Below are positions 52,591 to 60,484 of a stretch of 64,000 nt of DNA, one piece after another; positions within the stretch are counted from its first letter, which is position 1, and each line of letters starts with the position of its first letter. The position numbers and the translations under genes were made by a program. The DNA is taken from assembly GCF_050262165.1 (NCBI RefSeq), contig NZ_CP189844.1. The stretch is one strand, 5' to 3'. A model generated the notes under the pieces. The model saw only the letters and a program-made list of their open reading frames with translations. It did no database searches and was not told the DNA's origin. This DNA is from Parvimonas sp015257355. Its GTDB lineage: Bacteria; Bacillota; Clostridia; Tissierellales; Peptoniphilaceae.

Positions 52591-53490
52591 TTACATTTTT
52601 CTTCTTTTATTCTTTTCTTTTAAAATTTTAAGATTATCTTCTGTAAGATAACTGAATCCTTCTCCAGATACCTCATTAACTGTTGCAACATTTACAAATG
52701 CAGTATCATCAAATTCTCTTATAAAATTCATAAGTTTTATATATTCTGGTCTTGTAAGTATTGTTTCTACCATAACTCTTTCACTCTTATTATATCCACC
52801 TTTTACTTCATAAAGTGTACTTCCTCTTACTAATTCATGAACAATAAACTCATTAATTCCTTCCCAATATCTTGAATTGATATAAACCTTAATTCTCGTT
52901 TTATATCCTGTTAGAACTTTATCAATAACTATTGCATTAAATAAAATACCTACAATTGCATACATGGCTGCATTTATTCCATAGGCAAAATATCCCATAA
53001 CTACAACTGAAAAGTCAGCAATAAATACACCAACACTCAAATCTACATGCATATATTTATTTAAAATCTTACCAACAATATCTGTACCACCGGTTGAAGC
53101 ATTTTGATTTAATGTCAAAGCAATCCCTATAGCTGTAACTCCAACACCAATAATCATACTCATAAAAGGAGTATCAACTACAGGTTGAACATTTGGAATT
53201 AATTTTTCAAAAACTATAAGTGCAACAGATAGTACAACTGTAGCATAAATACTTAATCCGCCAAACTCTGATCCTATAAGCAAGAAAGCTAAAATAAATA
53301 ATATAACATTTATTCCAAGTTGAAAAGCTCCAACAGGAATGCCTGGAATAAATTTAGAAAGCGCTATTGAAAGTCCAGCTGTTCCTCCTATTGTTAAATT
53401 ATAAGGAATCATAAAGAAATAAACTCCTGCTGAAACCAAAACTGATGCTAATGTAGTAATTATAATTTTTTTAAATGTATTTGAATTCAT
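52591..53490 (-). CDS. YitT-family membrane protein (DUF2179)
   Basis: 299 residues. Five or six membrane segments carry the repeated YitT motifs (GGTAGLSIALSKF, NQNASTGGTDIVGKIL), followed by a C-terminal cytoplasmic DUF2179 domain (about 220-290: KGGYNKSERVMVETILTRPEY). Function unknown; widespread in Firmicutes, often several copies per genome. Single gene with its own promoter and terminator. Confidence 0.88.
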   Translation of the reverse strand: MNSNTFKKIIITTLASVLVSAGVYFFMIPYNLTIGGTAGLSIALSKFIPGIPVGAFQLGINVILFILAFLLIGSEFGGLSIYATVVLSVALIVFEKLIPNVQPVVDTPFMSMIIGVGVTAIGIALTLNQNASTGGTDIVGKILNKYMHVDLSVGVFIADFSVVVMGYFAYGINAAMYAIVGILFNAIVIDKVLTGYKTRIKVYINSRYWEGINEFIVHELVRGSTLYEVKGGYNKSERVMVETILTRPEYIKLMNFIREFDDTAFVNVATVNEVSGEGFSYLTEDNLKILKEKNKRRKM

Positions 53491-53519
53491 AATCCAGACC
53501 TCCTATATTCCACCGTTCA

Positions 53520-53548
53520 AGTATAACAAAACTTTTAAAAATTTACAA
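53520..53548 (-). promoter_or_regulatory. Promoter of yitT
   Basis: TTGTAA (53543-53548), 17-bp spacer, TATACT (53520-53525). Confidence 0.6.
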
Positions 53549-53611
53549 CAATCAAATTATATAAGTCTTGATTTTTTTATAAAAAAAGTTTAAAATAAAT
53601 TTATACTATAT

Positions 53612-53641
53612 TTTACACTTTCGATAAAATTTTTTTATACT
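53612..53641 (+). promoter_or_regulatory. Promoter of the 177-residue gene
   Basis: TTTACA (53612-53617), 18-bp spacer, TATACT (53636-53641), divergent from the yitT promoter. Confidence 0.5.
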
Positions 53642-53706
53642 AGATATTTTTTAAGAAAAAAATAATTTATCTGCAAAGTGAAATAAAAAATATATTGGAG
53701 GCTTAT

Positions 53707-54240
53707 ATGATTAAACAAATTGAATTAAACTTAGAAACTATCGAATCCATGTTATATTTATGGACAGCTTTAGCTGAAAAAGAAAAAGTTGCTGAAAGCT
53801 TTTTTATTGATGTAGCTAAACAATATCCACTACAAGCTATTAAAACTAAAGATTTCAATGAAGAATCAGTAAGAAAAGTTTTATCTGCTATCCAAAATAG
53901 AGAATTACTTTCTGCTGCAACTAATGAAGAAAAAAGATTTTGGAATAACAATATGTGGATGATGGAAGATCTTGAACTTCCAAAACTTATGGCAAAACCT
54001 ATAAAAGTTTTAAATGTAAATCACTTAATTGACGAATTAAATAAAGAATTCCCAAATAATGATAGAGAAATTTTAAAGGTATATATTGCTCCTCTACATT
54101 TGGACGATTACTATATAGTTGACGGAAATTTAATCATCAACTTCTTTAGAATAATGCTTCCGGATGGAGAAAATGCATTTATCGAAGGACAACCTATCGA
54201 TGAATACATTCTAGAAAAATTAAAAGAAGTTTTAAAATAA
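53707..54240 (+). CDS. Uncharacterised cytosolic protein, possibly TDE2712-like
   Basis: 177 residues, no signal peptide or membrane segment. It is predicted mostly helical at the start (ETIESMLYLWTALAEKEKVAESFFIDVAKQ), with a conserved-looking centre (SVRKVLSAIQNRELL, EKRFWNNNMWMMEDLE) and a beta-rich end. I recall a similar central block in proteins named TDE2712 family, but this is from memory and the family has no known function. ATG at 53707 follows GGAGG by 7 bases; an upstream TTG reading overlaps the ribosome binding site. Terminated by a bidirectional hairpin. Confidence 0.72.
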   Translation: MIKQIELNLETIESMLYLWTALAEKEKVAESFFIDVAKQYPLQAIKTKDFNEESVRKVLSAIQNRELLSAATNEEKRFWNNNMWMMEDLELPKLMAKPIKVLNVNHLIDELNKEFPNNDREILKVYIAPLHLDDYYIVDGNLIINFFRIMLPDGENAFIEGQPIDEYILEKLKEVLK

Positions 54241-54250
54241 TTTTATATAA

Positions 54251-54275
54251 AAAGGAAGTGTCTGACACTTCCTTT
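54251..54275. terminator. Bidirectional terminator
   Basis: AAAGGAAGTGT/ACACTTCCTTT hairpin between the converging genes; its right arm touches the trmH-type stop codon. Confidence 0.85.
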
Positions 54276-55033
54276 CAATTTTTAAATATTTTATACATTA
54301 TTATAGCTGTTGCTATCGAAACATTTAAAGACTCCATTGAATTATCCATATCTATTTTCAAATGGTCATTAGAAATATTGAGCATCTCTTCAGAAACTCC
54401 ATTAGCTTCATTTCCCATAACAACAATGTTTTTTCCTTCGAAATTAAATTCTTCTAAAAATTTTGAATTTTCACTTAATGTTGTTGAAATTAATCTATAT
54501 CCATTTCCTTTAAGCTCTTTAATTTTATCAATATTACAATCTACAATATTTGTTCTAAACAAAGCTCCCATAGTGGCTCTTAATACTTTTGAGTTATATT
54601 TATCAACACAATTTATCGTTAAAATATCTTTAATTCCAAAAGCATTTGCCGTTCTTATTATTGTACCAAAGTTACCTGGATCACTTACATTTTCAAGACA
54701 AATTATATTTTTAGATGAAATTTCTTTCTCATCAACATAATTTACAATTGTAATTACTCCTTCAGAATTTGTTAGTTCTGTTAAATTTTTAAATAAATTT
54801 TCGGATAATATTATTATTTTATTTACTGTATTATCTATAAATTCAAAACTTTTTACAAATTTTTCAGTACAAATTATATTTTCAATATTTAGATTTTCAT
54901 TTAGAGCTTCAATTAAGAGTTTTTTTCCTTCCAATAAAAATAACTTATTTTTATCTCTATTTTTCTTTAAAAATAGGCTCTTAAAAAATTTATACTTTTT
55001 ATTTTCTTTACTATCTATCACTTTAAAATCCAT
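54275..55033 (-). CDS. TrmH/SpoU-family RNA 2'-O-methyltransferase
   Basis: 252 residues. The SPOUT knot motifs are clear: ENVSDPGNFGTIIRTANAFG (motif 1), NIVVMGNEANGVSEEML (motif 2) and SLNVSIATAIIMYKI (motif 3). An N-terminal substrate-binding domain (FLLEGKKLLIEALN) is typical of RlmB/TsnR-like rRNA methylases. Whether the target is rRNA or tRNA is not decided by sequence. ATG at 55033 lies 1 base after the trkA stop. Confidence 0.9.
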   Translation of the reverse strand: MDFKVIDSKENKKYKFFKSLFLKKNRDKNKLFLLEGKKLLIEALNENLNIENIICTEKFVKSFEFIDNTVNKIIILSENLFKNLTELTNSEGVITIVNYVDEKEISSKNIICLENVSDPGNFGTIIRTANAFGIKDILTINCVDKYNSKVLRATMGALFRTNIVDCNIDKIKELKGNGYRLISTTLSENSKFLEEFNFEGKNIVVMGNEANGVSEEMLNISNDHLKIDMDNSMESLNVSIATAIIMYKIFKN

Positions 55034-55034
55034 A

Positions 55035-55676
55035 TTATACCAACTTGCTAATAATATCATTTCTTCCGGCAACTAAAAGAATATCACTATCTTTTATTAT
55101 ATAGTCAGCCAAAGCATTTATTTCCAAACCGTCTTTCGATTTTATTGCTACAATATTAACATGATAATTATTTCTAACTTCTGATTCTTTTATTGTCTTT
55201 CCAACCCACTCAGAAATCGGAGAAATCTCAACAATTGAATATTCATCTGATAAATAAATAGAATCTAAAACATTCAAATTATTAATAGAATTTGCAACTC
55301 TTATTCCCATATCTCTTTCAGGAATTATAACTCTATCTGCTCCTATTTTTCTAAGTACCATTGCTTGAACACTATCAGTAGCCTTTGCAATGATTTTAGG
55401 AATACCAAGTTCTTTGGCTTCAACAGTTGCGATAATAGAAGTTTTGTAATCAGATCCTATCGCAACAACACAAATATCAAAGTTTGCAAAACCTAATTCT
55501 TTTAAACTTCCCTCAACTCTAACATCACAAACTACTGCATGAGTAACTTTATCTGCAATAGAATTTATGATTTCTTCGTCTTTATCTATAACCATTACTT
55601 CATTTCCAAGTTTTTCTAAGGTAATGGCTAAATTCATTCCGAATCTTCCACAACCTATAACAACAATTTGTTTCAT
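55035..55676 (-). CDS. ktrA: Ktr/Trk potassium uptake regulatory subunit (RCK)
   Basis: 213 residues: Rossmann nucleotide-binding domain with VIGCGRFGMNLAITLEKLG at the start and a C-terminal TrkA-C domain. It gates the membrane subunit in response to ATP/ADP or c-di-AMP in relatives. Single RCK unit, hence KtrA-like rather than the double TrkA. The ktrB-like gene is immediately upstream (8-base gap). The symbol follows that resemblance. Confidence 0.9.
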   Translation of the reverse strand: MKQIVVIGCGRFGMNLAITLEKLGNEVMVIDKDEEIINSIADKVTHAVVCDVRVEGSLKELGFANFDICVVAIGSDYKTSIIATVEAKELGIPKIIAKATDSVQAMVLRKIGADRVIIPERDMGIRVANSINNLNVLDSIYLSDEYSIVEISPISEWVGKTIKESEVRNNYHVNIVAIKSKDGLEINALADYIIKDSDILLVAGRNDIISKLV

Positions 55677-55684
55677 AATATCTC

Positions 55685-57034
55685 CTATCCAATAATAACA
55701 TTTCCGTTTGAATACTTAAATTTCTTTCTATTAACTTTATTATAGAAAGAAAAAATAATTGTAAGCGGTCCAACTCTTCCAATAAACATCAATATAATTA
55801 TAAACACTTTTGTAATATCTTTCAAATGCGGAGTTAAATCTTTACTAAGACCTACTGTTGCAAAAGCTGATATTGTTTCAAAAAGTAAGTCTATAAAACT
55901 ATAATCTTCTATTAGACTTAAAACGAATACAACTGAATTAACCAATATTATAGATATTACAAAAATACCAATAGCTCTTTTAACAAGAGAAAAAGAAATT
56001 CTTCTACTAAATACTTCTATCTCATCATTATTTTTTATAAAAGATATTGTAGTAACAATAAGTAAAAATATCGTAGTAGTCTTTATTCCTCCAGCAGTAC
56101 TTGCAGGCGAACCTCCTATAAACATCAAAAAAATAGTTAAAATCGTTGACGATTCAGTAAAACCAGTTTGATTTATAGATGCAAACCCTGCTGTTCTGGT
56201 AGTAACAGATTGAAAAAATGAATTTGTTATTTTATCAAAAAAGTTAAAATTCTTTAAAGTTTTTGAATTAGAATATTCCAAGATGAAAAATACAATTGTC
56301 CCAAAAATAAGTAATCCTAAAGTCATTACCAAAACAATCTTAGTATGCAAAGAATATTTTCTAAAATTAAATTTAAAATTATTTATATCAATATAAACGT
56401 TAAATCCGAGCCCACCTAAAATTATTAAAAAAGAAATAACTAAAAGTAAATAAGGATTTGTATTAAAACCTTCTAAACTATTTTCACCTAAAATATCAAA
56501 ACCAGCATTACAAAAAGCTGATACTGAATGAAAAATAGAATAAAAAATTCCTTTTATACCAAACTTTGGAACAAATGTAAAAGAAAGTAAAATCGCTCCC
56601 AGCCCTTCTATTAAAAAAGTTGAAAAAATTACATATCTTATCAGTTTAACCATTCCACTAAGTTTTGTTGAACCCATTTGTTCTCGAATTACAAGCCTAT
56701 CTTTTAAAGTTATCTTTTCACCTAAAATCATCGCTACCATTGTAGCCATAGTCATAAAACCCAATCCTCCCATTTGAATTAATAACATTATGACTGTTTT
56801 CCCGAAAAAATTAAATTCATTAGTTATATTTATAGTTGAAAGACCTGTTACACAAACAGATGAAGTTGATATAAATACACAATCTAAAAAATTTGTAAAA
56901 TTTAAGTTTTTAGATGAAAAAGGTAAAAACAATAAAATTGATCCAACTGCTATAACCAGAAAAAATCCTAAAGTTAAAACTGCCGGAGGATTTGATTCAA
57001 GTTTACCTTTTATATTATCTATAATTTTTTTCAA
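55685..57034 (-). CDS. ktrB: Ktr/Trk potassium uptake membrane subunit, TTG start
   Basis: 449 residues with eight membrane segments and four pore-loop repeats, each with a filter Gly: SSVCVTGLST, SAFCNAGFDI, TTRTAGFASI and SAFATVGLSK. It mediates K+ uptake. A longer frame exists, but it runs back through the rplT terminator hairpin. I instead choose the TTG at 57034 (KKIIDNIKGKLESNPP), 5 bases after GGAGG. It has no promoter I can see apart from read-through of the rplT terminator. Confidence 0.92.
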   Translation of the reverse strand: MKKIIDNIKGKLESNPPAVLTLGFFLVIAVGSILLFLPFSSKNLNFTNFLDCVFISTSSVCVTGLSTINITNEFNFFGKTVIMLLIQMGGLGFMTMATMVAMILGEKITLKDRLVIREQMGSTKLSGMVKLIRYVIFSTFLIEGLGAILLSFTFVPKFGIKGIFYSIFHSVSAFCNAGFDILGENSLEGFNTNPYLLLVISFLIILGGLGFNVYIDINNFKFNFRKYSLHTKIVLVMTLGLLIFGTIVFFILEYSNSKTLKNFNFFDKITNSFFQSVTTRTAGFASINQTGFTESSTILTIFLMFIGGSPASTAGGIKTTTIFLLIVTTISFIKNNDEIEVFSRRISFSLVKRAIGIFVISIILVNSVVFVLSLIEDYSFIDLLFETISAFATVGLSKDLTPHLKDITKVFIIILMFIGRVGPLTIIFSFYNKVNRKKFKYSNGNVIIG

Positions 57035-57052
57035 ATTAACCTCCAAAAAAAA

Positions 57053-57070
57053 TCCCTTCTTATGAAGGGA
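57053..57070 (-). terminator. Terminator after rplT
   Basis: TCCCTTC/GAAGGGA hairpin followed by eight T on the minus strand, 8 bases after the rplT stop. Confidence 0.85.
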
Positions 57071-57077
57071 CATTTCT

Positions 57078-57422
57078 CTATCTTACTAATTCAACTAATT
57101 TTTTGAATCCTTCAGGATCATTTATAGCCATTTCAGAAAGCATTTTTCTATTCATATTTATATTGTTTTTCTTTAGTCCATACATAAACTTGCTATAACT
57201 TAAACCATATTGTCTTGTTCCAGCATTAATTCTAGCAATCCATAGACTTCTGAAATCTCTTTTCTTTCTCTTTCTTCCGATGAAAGCATAAGTCATAGAT
57301 TTCATAATTGCTTGGTTAGCAACTTTGAATAATTTTGACTTTGCGCCGTAATATCCTTTAGCTTGTTTTAATACTTTTCTATGTTTTTTTCTTGCATTTA
57401 AACTACGTTTTATTCTTGCCAT
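57078..57422 (-). CDS. rplT: Ribosomal protein bL20
   Basis: 114 residues, MARIKRSLNARKKHRKVLKQAKGYYGAKSKLF at the start and SYSKFMYGLKKNNINMNRKMLSEMA in the C-terminal domain. In Firmicutes L20 represses its own operon through the leader upstream of infC. Third gene of infC-rpmI-rplT. Confidence 0.98.
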   Translation of the reverse strand: MARIKRSLNARKKHRKVLKQAKGYYGAKSKLFKVANQAIMKSMTYAFIGRKRKKRDFRSLWIARINAGTRQYGLSYSKFMYGLKKNNINMNRKMLSEMAINDPEGFKKLVELVR

Positions 57423-57440
57423 TACTCTTTACCTCCATAA

Positions 57441-57632
57441 TTAAGGAATCATATGATTGATTCTTTTTTGATCTCCACTACTGATAACTGTTGATTTTCT
57501 TAAGTTTCTAATTCTCTTTGGTGATTTTTTACTTGTTAAATGGCTCTTATATGCCTTAAATCTTTTAATCTTACCAGTACCAGTTCTCTTGAATCTCTTA
57601 GCTGACGCTCTATGTGTTTTCATTTTAGCCAT
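57441..57632 (-). CDS. rpmI: Ribosomal protein bL35
   Basis: 63 residues: MAKMKTHRASAKRFKRTGTGKIKRFKAYKSH is the standard L35 N-terminus. It ends DQKRINHMIP, matching the family end. Lies between infC and rplT with 15- and 18-base gaps and its own AGGAGG. Confidence 0.97.
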   Translation of the reverse strand: MAKMKTHRASAKRFKRTGTGKIKRFKAYKSHLTSKKSPKRIRNLRKSTVISSGDQKRINHMIP

Positions 57633-57647
57633 ACCTAAAACCTCCTA

Positions 57648-58163
57648 TTAATCTTGTTGTTTTGGAGATAAAAACATTGTCATATTTCTACCTTCCATTA
57701 CAGAATCTTTTTCTACATTTCCATATTCTTCAGTAAGTTCTTTAAATTTATTTAAAACTACCTTACCAATTTCAGTATGTCCCAATTCTCTACCTCTAAA
57801 TCTTACAGAAACTTTTACCTTATCTCCACCTTTTAAGAAGTTATTTGCGTGTTTTGCTTTAACTTCAATATCATGTTTATCAATACTTGGAGTAAGTCTA
57901 ATTTCTTTAACATTTATAACTTTTTGTTTTTTCTTTGATTCCTTTTCTTTCTTTAAAGAATCATATCTATATTTTCCATAATCTAATATTTTGCAAACAG
58001 GTGGATTAGCATTTGGAGAAATATTTACAAGATCCAATTTCTTTTCGCTTGCCATTTCCATTGCTCTAGCAATTGAAACTACTCCTATTTGATTACCTTC
58101 TGCATCAATTAATCTAACTTCTTTTGCTCTAATTTCTTCATTAATTAAAAGCTCTTTTATAAT
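57648..58163 (-). CDS. infC: Translation initiation factor IF-3, AUU start
   Basis: 171 residues. Prevents 30S-50S association and proofreads start codons. LLINEEIRAKEVRLIDAEGNQIGVVSIARAME and GRELGHTEIGKVVLNKF are IF-3 blocks. No ATG, GTG or TTG lies at the right place. GGAGG is followed 4 bases later by ATT at 58161-58163, giving (M)IKELLINEE, aligned with the AUU-started IF-3 of B. subtilis and E. coli. A longer reading from an upstream ATG crosses the leader attenuator and is not credible. AUU starts let IF-3 control its own translation. Confidence 0.95.
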   Translation of the reverse strand: MIKELLINEEIRAKEVRLIDAEGNQIGVVSIARAMEMASEKKLDLVNISPNANPPVCKILDYGKYRYDSLKKEKESKKKQKVINVKEIRLTPSIDKHDIEVKAKHANNFLKGGDKVKVSVRFRGRELGHTEIGKVVLNKFKELTEEYGNVEKDSVMEGRNMTMFLSPKQQD

Positions 58164-58164
58164 A

Positions 58165-58296
58165 ACACCTCCATATAAAAAAACGGCGAGTAAAAAACTC
58201 GCCATAATAATTACAAAACTTAAATTATTAACATAAACCTGAAACAAAATAGTAACTAGGTGAGAGCGAGTACTCTACTTCATCAATCATATTACT
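58165..58296 (-). ncRNA. L20-type leader and attenuator of infC-rpmI-rplT
   Basis: The transcript from the promoter at 58302 has GAAGTAGAGTACTCGCTCTCACC (conserved-looking, about 58280-58258). An attenuator follows, GGCGAG-loop-CTCGCC (58203-58185) with TTTTTTT, just before the infC ribosome binding site. Position and a leader terminator agree with the Firmicute L20 autoregulatory leader; the fold of the first part is not worked out here. Confidence 0.7.
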
Positions 58297-58301
58297 CGAA
58301 T

Positions 58302-58330
58302 ATTTTACCATAAAGAATAAGATTAGTCAA
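58302..58330 (-). promoter_or_regulatory. Promoter of infC operon
   Basis: TTGACT (58325-58330), 17-bp spacer ending TATGG (extended -10), TAAAAT (58302-58307). Confidence 0.8.
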
Positions 58331-58347
58331 GTAATTTTAAAAAAATT

Positions 58348-59265
58348 TTAGTTTTCTTTTTCTAATAAAAATTTCATATAACCAATAAATACATATAGCA
58401 CTATAACAGTCGCTAATATTTCTTGGAAATTAACAAATAATTTTAAAATTGAATTTGCACCATTTACTTTAGTTACATATCCATTAAATAATTTAGATGA
58501 AAGCGCACTAATTACTAATGGGAAAGTAAATCCTGAAAATCCTGGTGAAAATTTTAATTTTAATAATCTTGGTAAATTAACTAAAACTATAATAAAGAAT
58601 AATACTGAAATTGCAAATAAAACAGTTGCAAAAGTAAAACTCTTTTCTGGAAAAGTATTCAAATATCCTGCTAGTACAAGTGAACCAGGTGCAGATAATA
58701 TTGCGAATGTAGGTTGTGCAGGTTCAGGAATTTCTTTAACTTTAAATACTCTATAACAAACAACAGGTATTAAAATTAAATATCCTACTAAAGCAAACCA
58801 AAAGCAAATTTGTCCTAACTTTAATTGTCCAGCAGCACCAGCTGTAACACTAGCTGTTGCAATACCAACATATACTATATACCAAGATGGAAATACTTTT
58901 TTAATTGAAAAATTTGGTAAGAATTTTATGCTAAACCAAACCATAAGTAATGTATGTAATATTACACCTGCAAACCAAAACGCAACAGCTAAACCTGATG
59001 AATATGGTTTTGCATAACTACTAAGTAAAATAGTAGCCATTGTAATTGTTAAAAGAACACTTGCAGCAACTGGATTTTCTAAAACAGTTTTTAATTTACT
59101 ATTCAAAACAACAACTTTTAAAACAAAAATTAAGTATAAAATAAATGCTATCGCTCCAATCCCTAATCTAACTGCATTACTATAAGATTGTAGTAAATTT
59201 CCAAGTGCGAACATAGCTAAAATCAATCCCGCAATAGGAATAGGTAATTTTTTTAATAAATTCAT
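58348..59265 (-). CDS. TDT/SLAC1-family transporter (TehA-like)
   Basis: 305 residues with about ten membrane helices. PIPIAGLILAMFALGNLL near the N-terminus and the central Gly/Pro-rich helices match tellurite-resistance/dicarboxylate transporter (TDT) and SLAC1 anion channels. Substrate could be an organic acid, sulfite or other anion. It follows the DUF169 gene with a 74-base gap containing a hairpin. Confidence 0.85.
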   Translation of the reverse strand: MNLLKKLPIPIAGLILAMFALGNLLQSYSNAVRLGIGAIAFILYLIFVLKVVVLNSKLKTVLENPVAASVLLTITMATILLSSYAKPYSSGLAVAFWFAGVILHTLLMVWFSIKFLPNFSIKKVFPSWYIVYVGIATASVTAGAAGQLKLGQICFWFALVGYLILIPVVCYRVFKVKEIPEPAQPTFAILSAPGSLVLAGYLNTFPEKSFTFATVLFAISVLFFIIVLVNLPRLLKLKFSPGFSGFTFPLVISALSSKLFNGYVTKVNGANSILKLFVNFQEILATVIVLYVFIGYMKFLLEKEN

Positions 59266-59299
59266 AAAATTCTCCTTTACTAATATTAAATAATATTTA

Positions 59300-59334
59300 A
59301 GTTAGGAATTTCAAAAAAGAAACTCCTAACTTTT
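59300..59334 (-). terminator. Hairpin between DUF169 and TDT genes
   Basis: AGTTAGGAGTTTC / GAAATTCCTAACT with a mismatch; the tract after it is A/T mixed rather than a clean T run, so it may be a partial terminator or an mRNA-processing hairpin. Confidence 0.5.
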
Positions 59335-59339
59335 TTAAT

Positions 59340-60143
59340 CTATTTATCTATTGGACCACCTGAATAAACTCCTGTATCATAGTTTTTATTTAATTCTATT
59401 ACAGAATCGTCCATCTTGTTTTGTTTCATCTTTTTAATTATTTTTCTCTTATTTCCATTACGTTCAAATGGATTTGTTGTTTCAACAATTCCTTGAACAA
59501 CATTATACCAATGTTTCCAAGCCATACCGATACCTAATTCATCTGGATGCCAGTTAGCCATTAATCTTGTTCCTGGACATAAGAATGTAATATTAATTGT
59601 TCCATGTTCATAAGGAAGAGTTGTAAGATCGTGGCATACAGCTTGTAATCCTACAGTTTTCATTTCTGGAGAATATCCATTAAAATAAGAATATCCATGA
59701 ACAACTCTCATGATGTTAAAGGCTTTTTCAATCATAACAACAACATCTGGTTCAACTGTGAAATTTTCTAAAGGCATTACAGCCATTCCGTATATTTTAT
59801 CTTTAGATAAAAATATCATTTCATCAGAAACACTTTTTGAAGTTTCAAGGTCTTTATAAATATTTTTGCTTAATCTAGCTTCACCTGAAGCTAACTTTGG
59901 TGGCGCTTGATTAAAGCCAAAAGCAACTGCTCCATTTGGACAACCTTGATGTACCTTTCTTACCTTTATGTTTGAACCTTTTGATGCTAAATTAACAGCA
60001 TTACAATATGTAACTTTAGTTTCTCTTTCAGGTACTTCAAAATTTTCATAACTTTCTTCGTCATGGAAGAATTTAACTCCAACAACTTTACGATTTAAAT
60101 CTAAATACGAATTAATTAGTTTAACACTTTCTTGAATATTCAT
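59340..60143 (-). CDS. DUF169 domain protein
   Basis: 267 residues, cytosolic. VVGVKFFHDEESYENFEVPERETKVTYCNAV (residues ~20-50), KVHQGCPNGAVAFGF and PLENFTVEPDVVVMI (~138-152) are typical of DUF169, a family common in anaerobes. Several conserved Cys suggest metal or cofactor binding, but no function is proven. It starts MNIQESV after AGGAGG and likely shares a transcript with the TDT transporter gene downstream. Confidence 0.85.
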   Translation of the reverse strand: MNIQESVKLINSYLDLNRKVVGVKFFHDEESYENFEVPERETKVTYCNAVNLASKGSNIKVRKVHQGCPNGAVAFGFNQAPPKLASGEARLSKNIYKDLETSKSVSDEMIFLSKDKIYGMAVMPLENFTVEPDVVVMIEKAFNIMRVVHGYSYFNGYSPEMKTVGLQAVCHDLTTLPYEHGTINITFLCPGTRLMANWHPDELGIGMAWKHWYNVVQGIVETTNPFERNGNKRKIIKKMKQNKMDDSVIELNKNYDTGVYSGGPIDK

Positions 60144-60217
60144 TCATAACCTCCTAAATAGAATATTTATATCTGATAAATTATTTTATTAATACATAAA
60201 AAATTATCATTACGCTT

Positions 60218-60246
60218 ATTTTACCATACAGTTATAAAATAGTCTA
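60218..60246 (-). promoter_or_regulatory. Promoter of the DUF169-TDT unit
   Basis: TAGACT (60241-60246), 17-bp spacer ending TATGG, TAAAAT (60218-60223). Same TAGACT/TATGGTAAAAT form as the arsM promoter. The remainder of 60144-60484 holds only AT-rich sequence, a terminator (60402) and repeat copy 5. Confidence 0.65.
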
Positions 60247-60401
60247 ATAGTTTTTTTCTATTAATAAGGATTATTAATAAGTTTTTCTTATGTAAAATAG
60301 ATTTGTTTGAAATTCCAACGTTTTGCGACTAACTAGAACTAAAAAATTTCTTATAATATGTGACAATTCTTCTTAAAAAATTTCTTAAATTTTTTAATAA
60401 A

Positions 60402-60430
60402 AAAAGAAATGTGTTTAACACATTTCTTTT
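60402..60430 (-). terminator. Terminator after tex
   Basis: AAAAGAAATGTGTT/AACACATTTCTTTT hairpin with T run on the minus strand, following repeat copy 5. Confidence 0.8.
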
Positions 60431-60484
60431 ATTCTGAAATAACAAAGTTATCGAATACCCACCCGATGCAAAGCATCGTGGATC
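60431..60484 (-). repeat. Intergenic double-hairpin repeat, copy 5 (inverted orientation)
   Basis: Minus strand: CCACGATGC-TTT-GCATCGGGTGGGTATTCGATAACTTTGTTATTTCAGAATAAAA, in segments matching copies 3 and 4. The left outer arm is missing, apparently replaced by the end of tex. The terminator follows on its 3' side, as with copies 2-4. Confidence 0.75.

Noticed and set aside
57035..57073. 13-codon N-terminal extension of the K+ transporter subunit
   Set aside because: Encoded by the rplT terminator hairpin and T run; a TTG with good GGAGG spacing is the better start.
58164..58247. 28-codon N-terminal extension of infC from an upstream ATG
   Set aside because: Runs through the leader terminator hairpin and the ribosome binding site; IF-3 homologues begin at the ATT.
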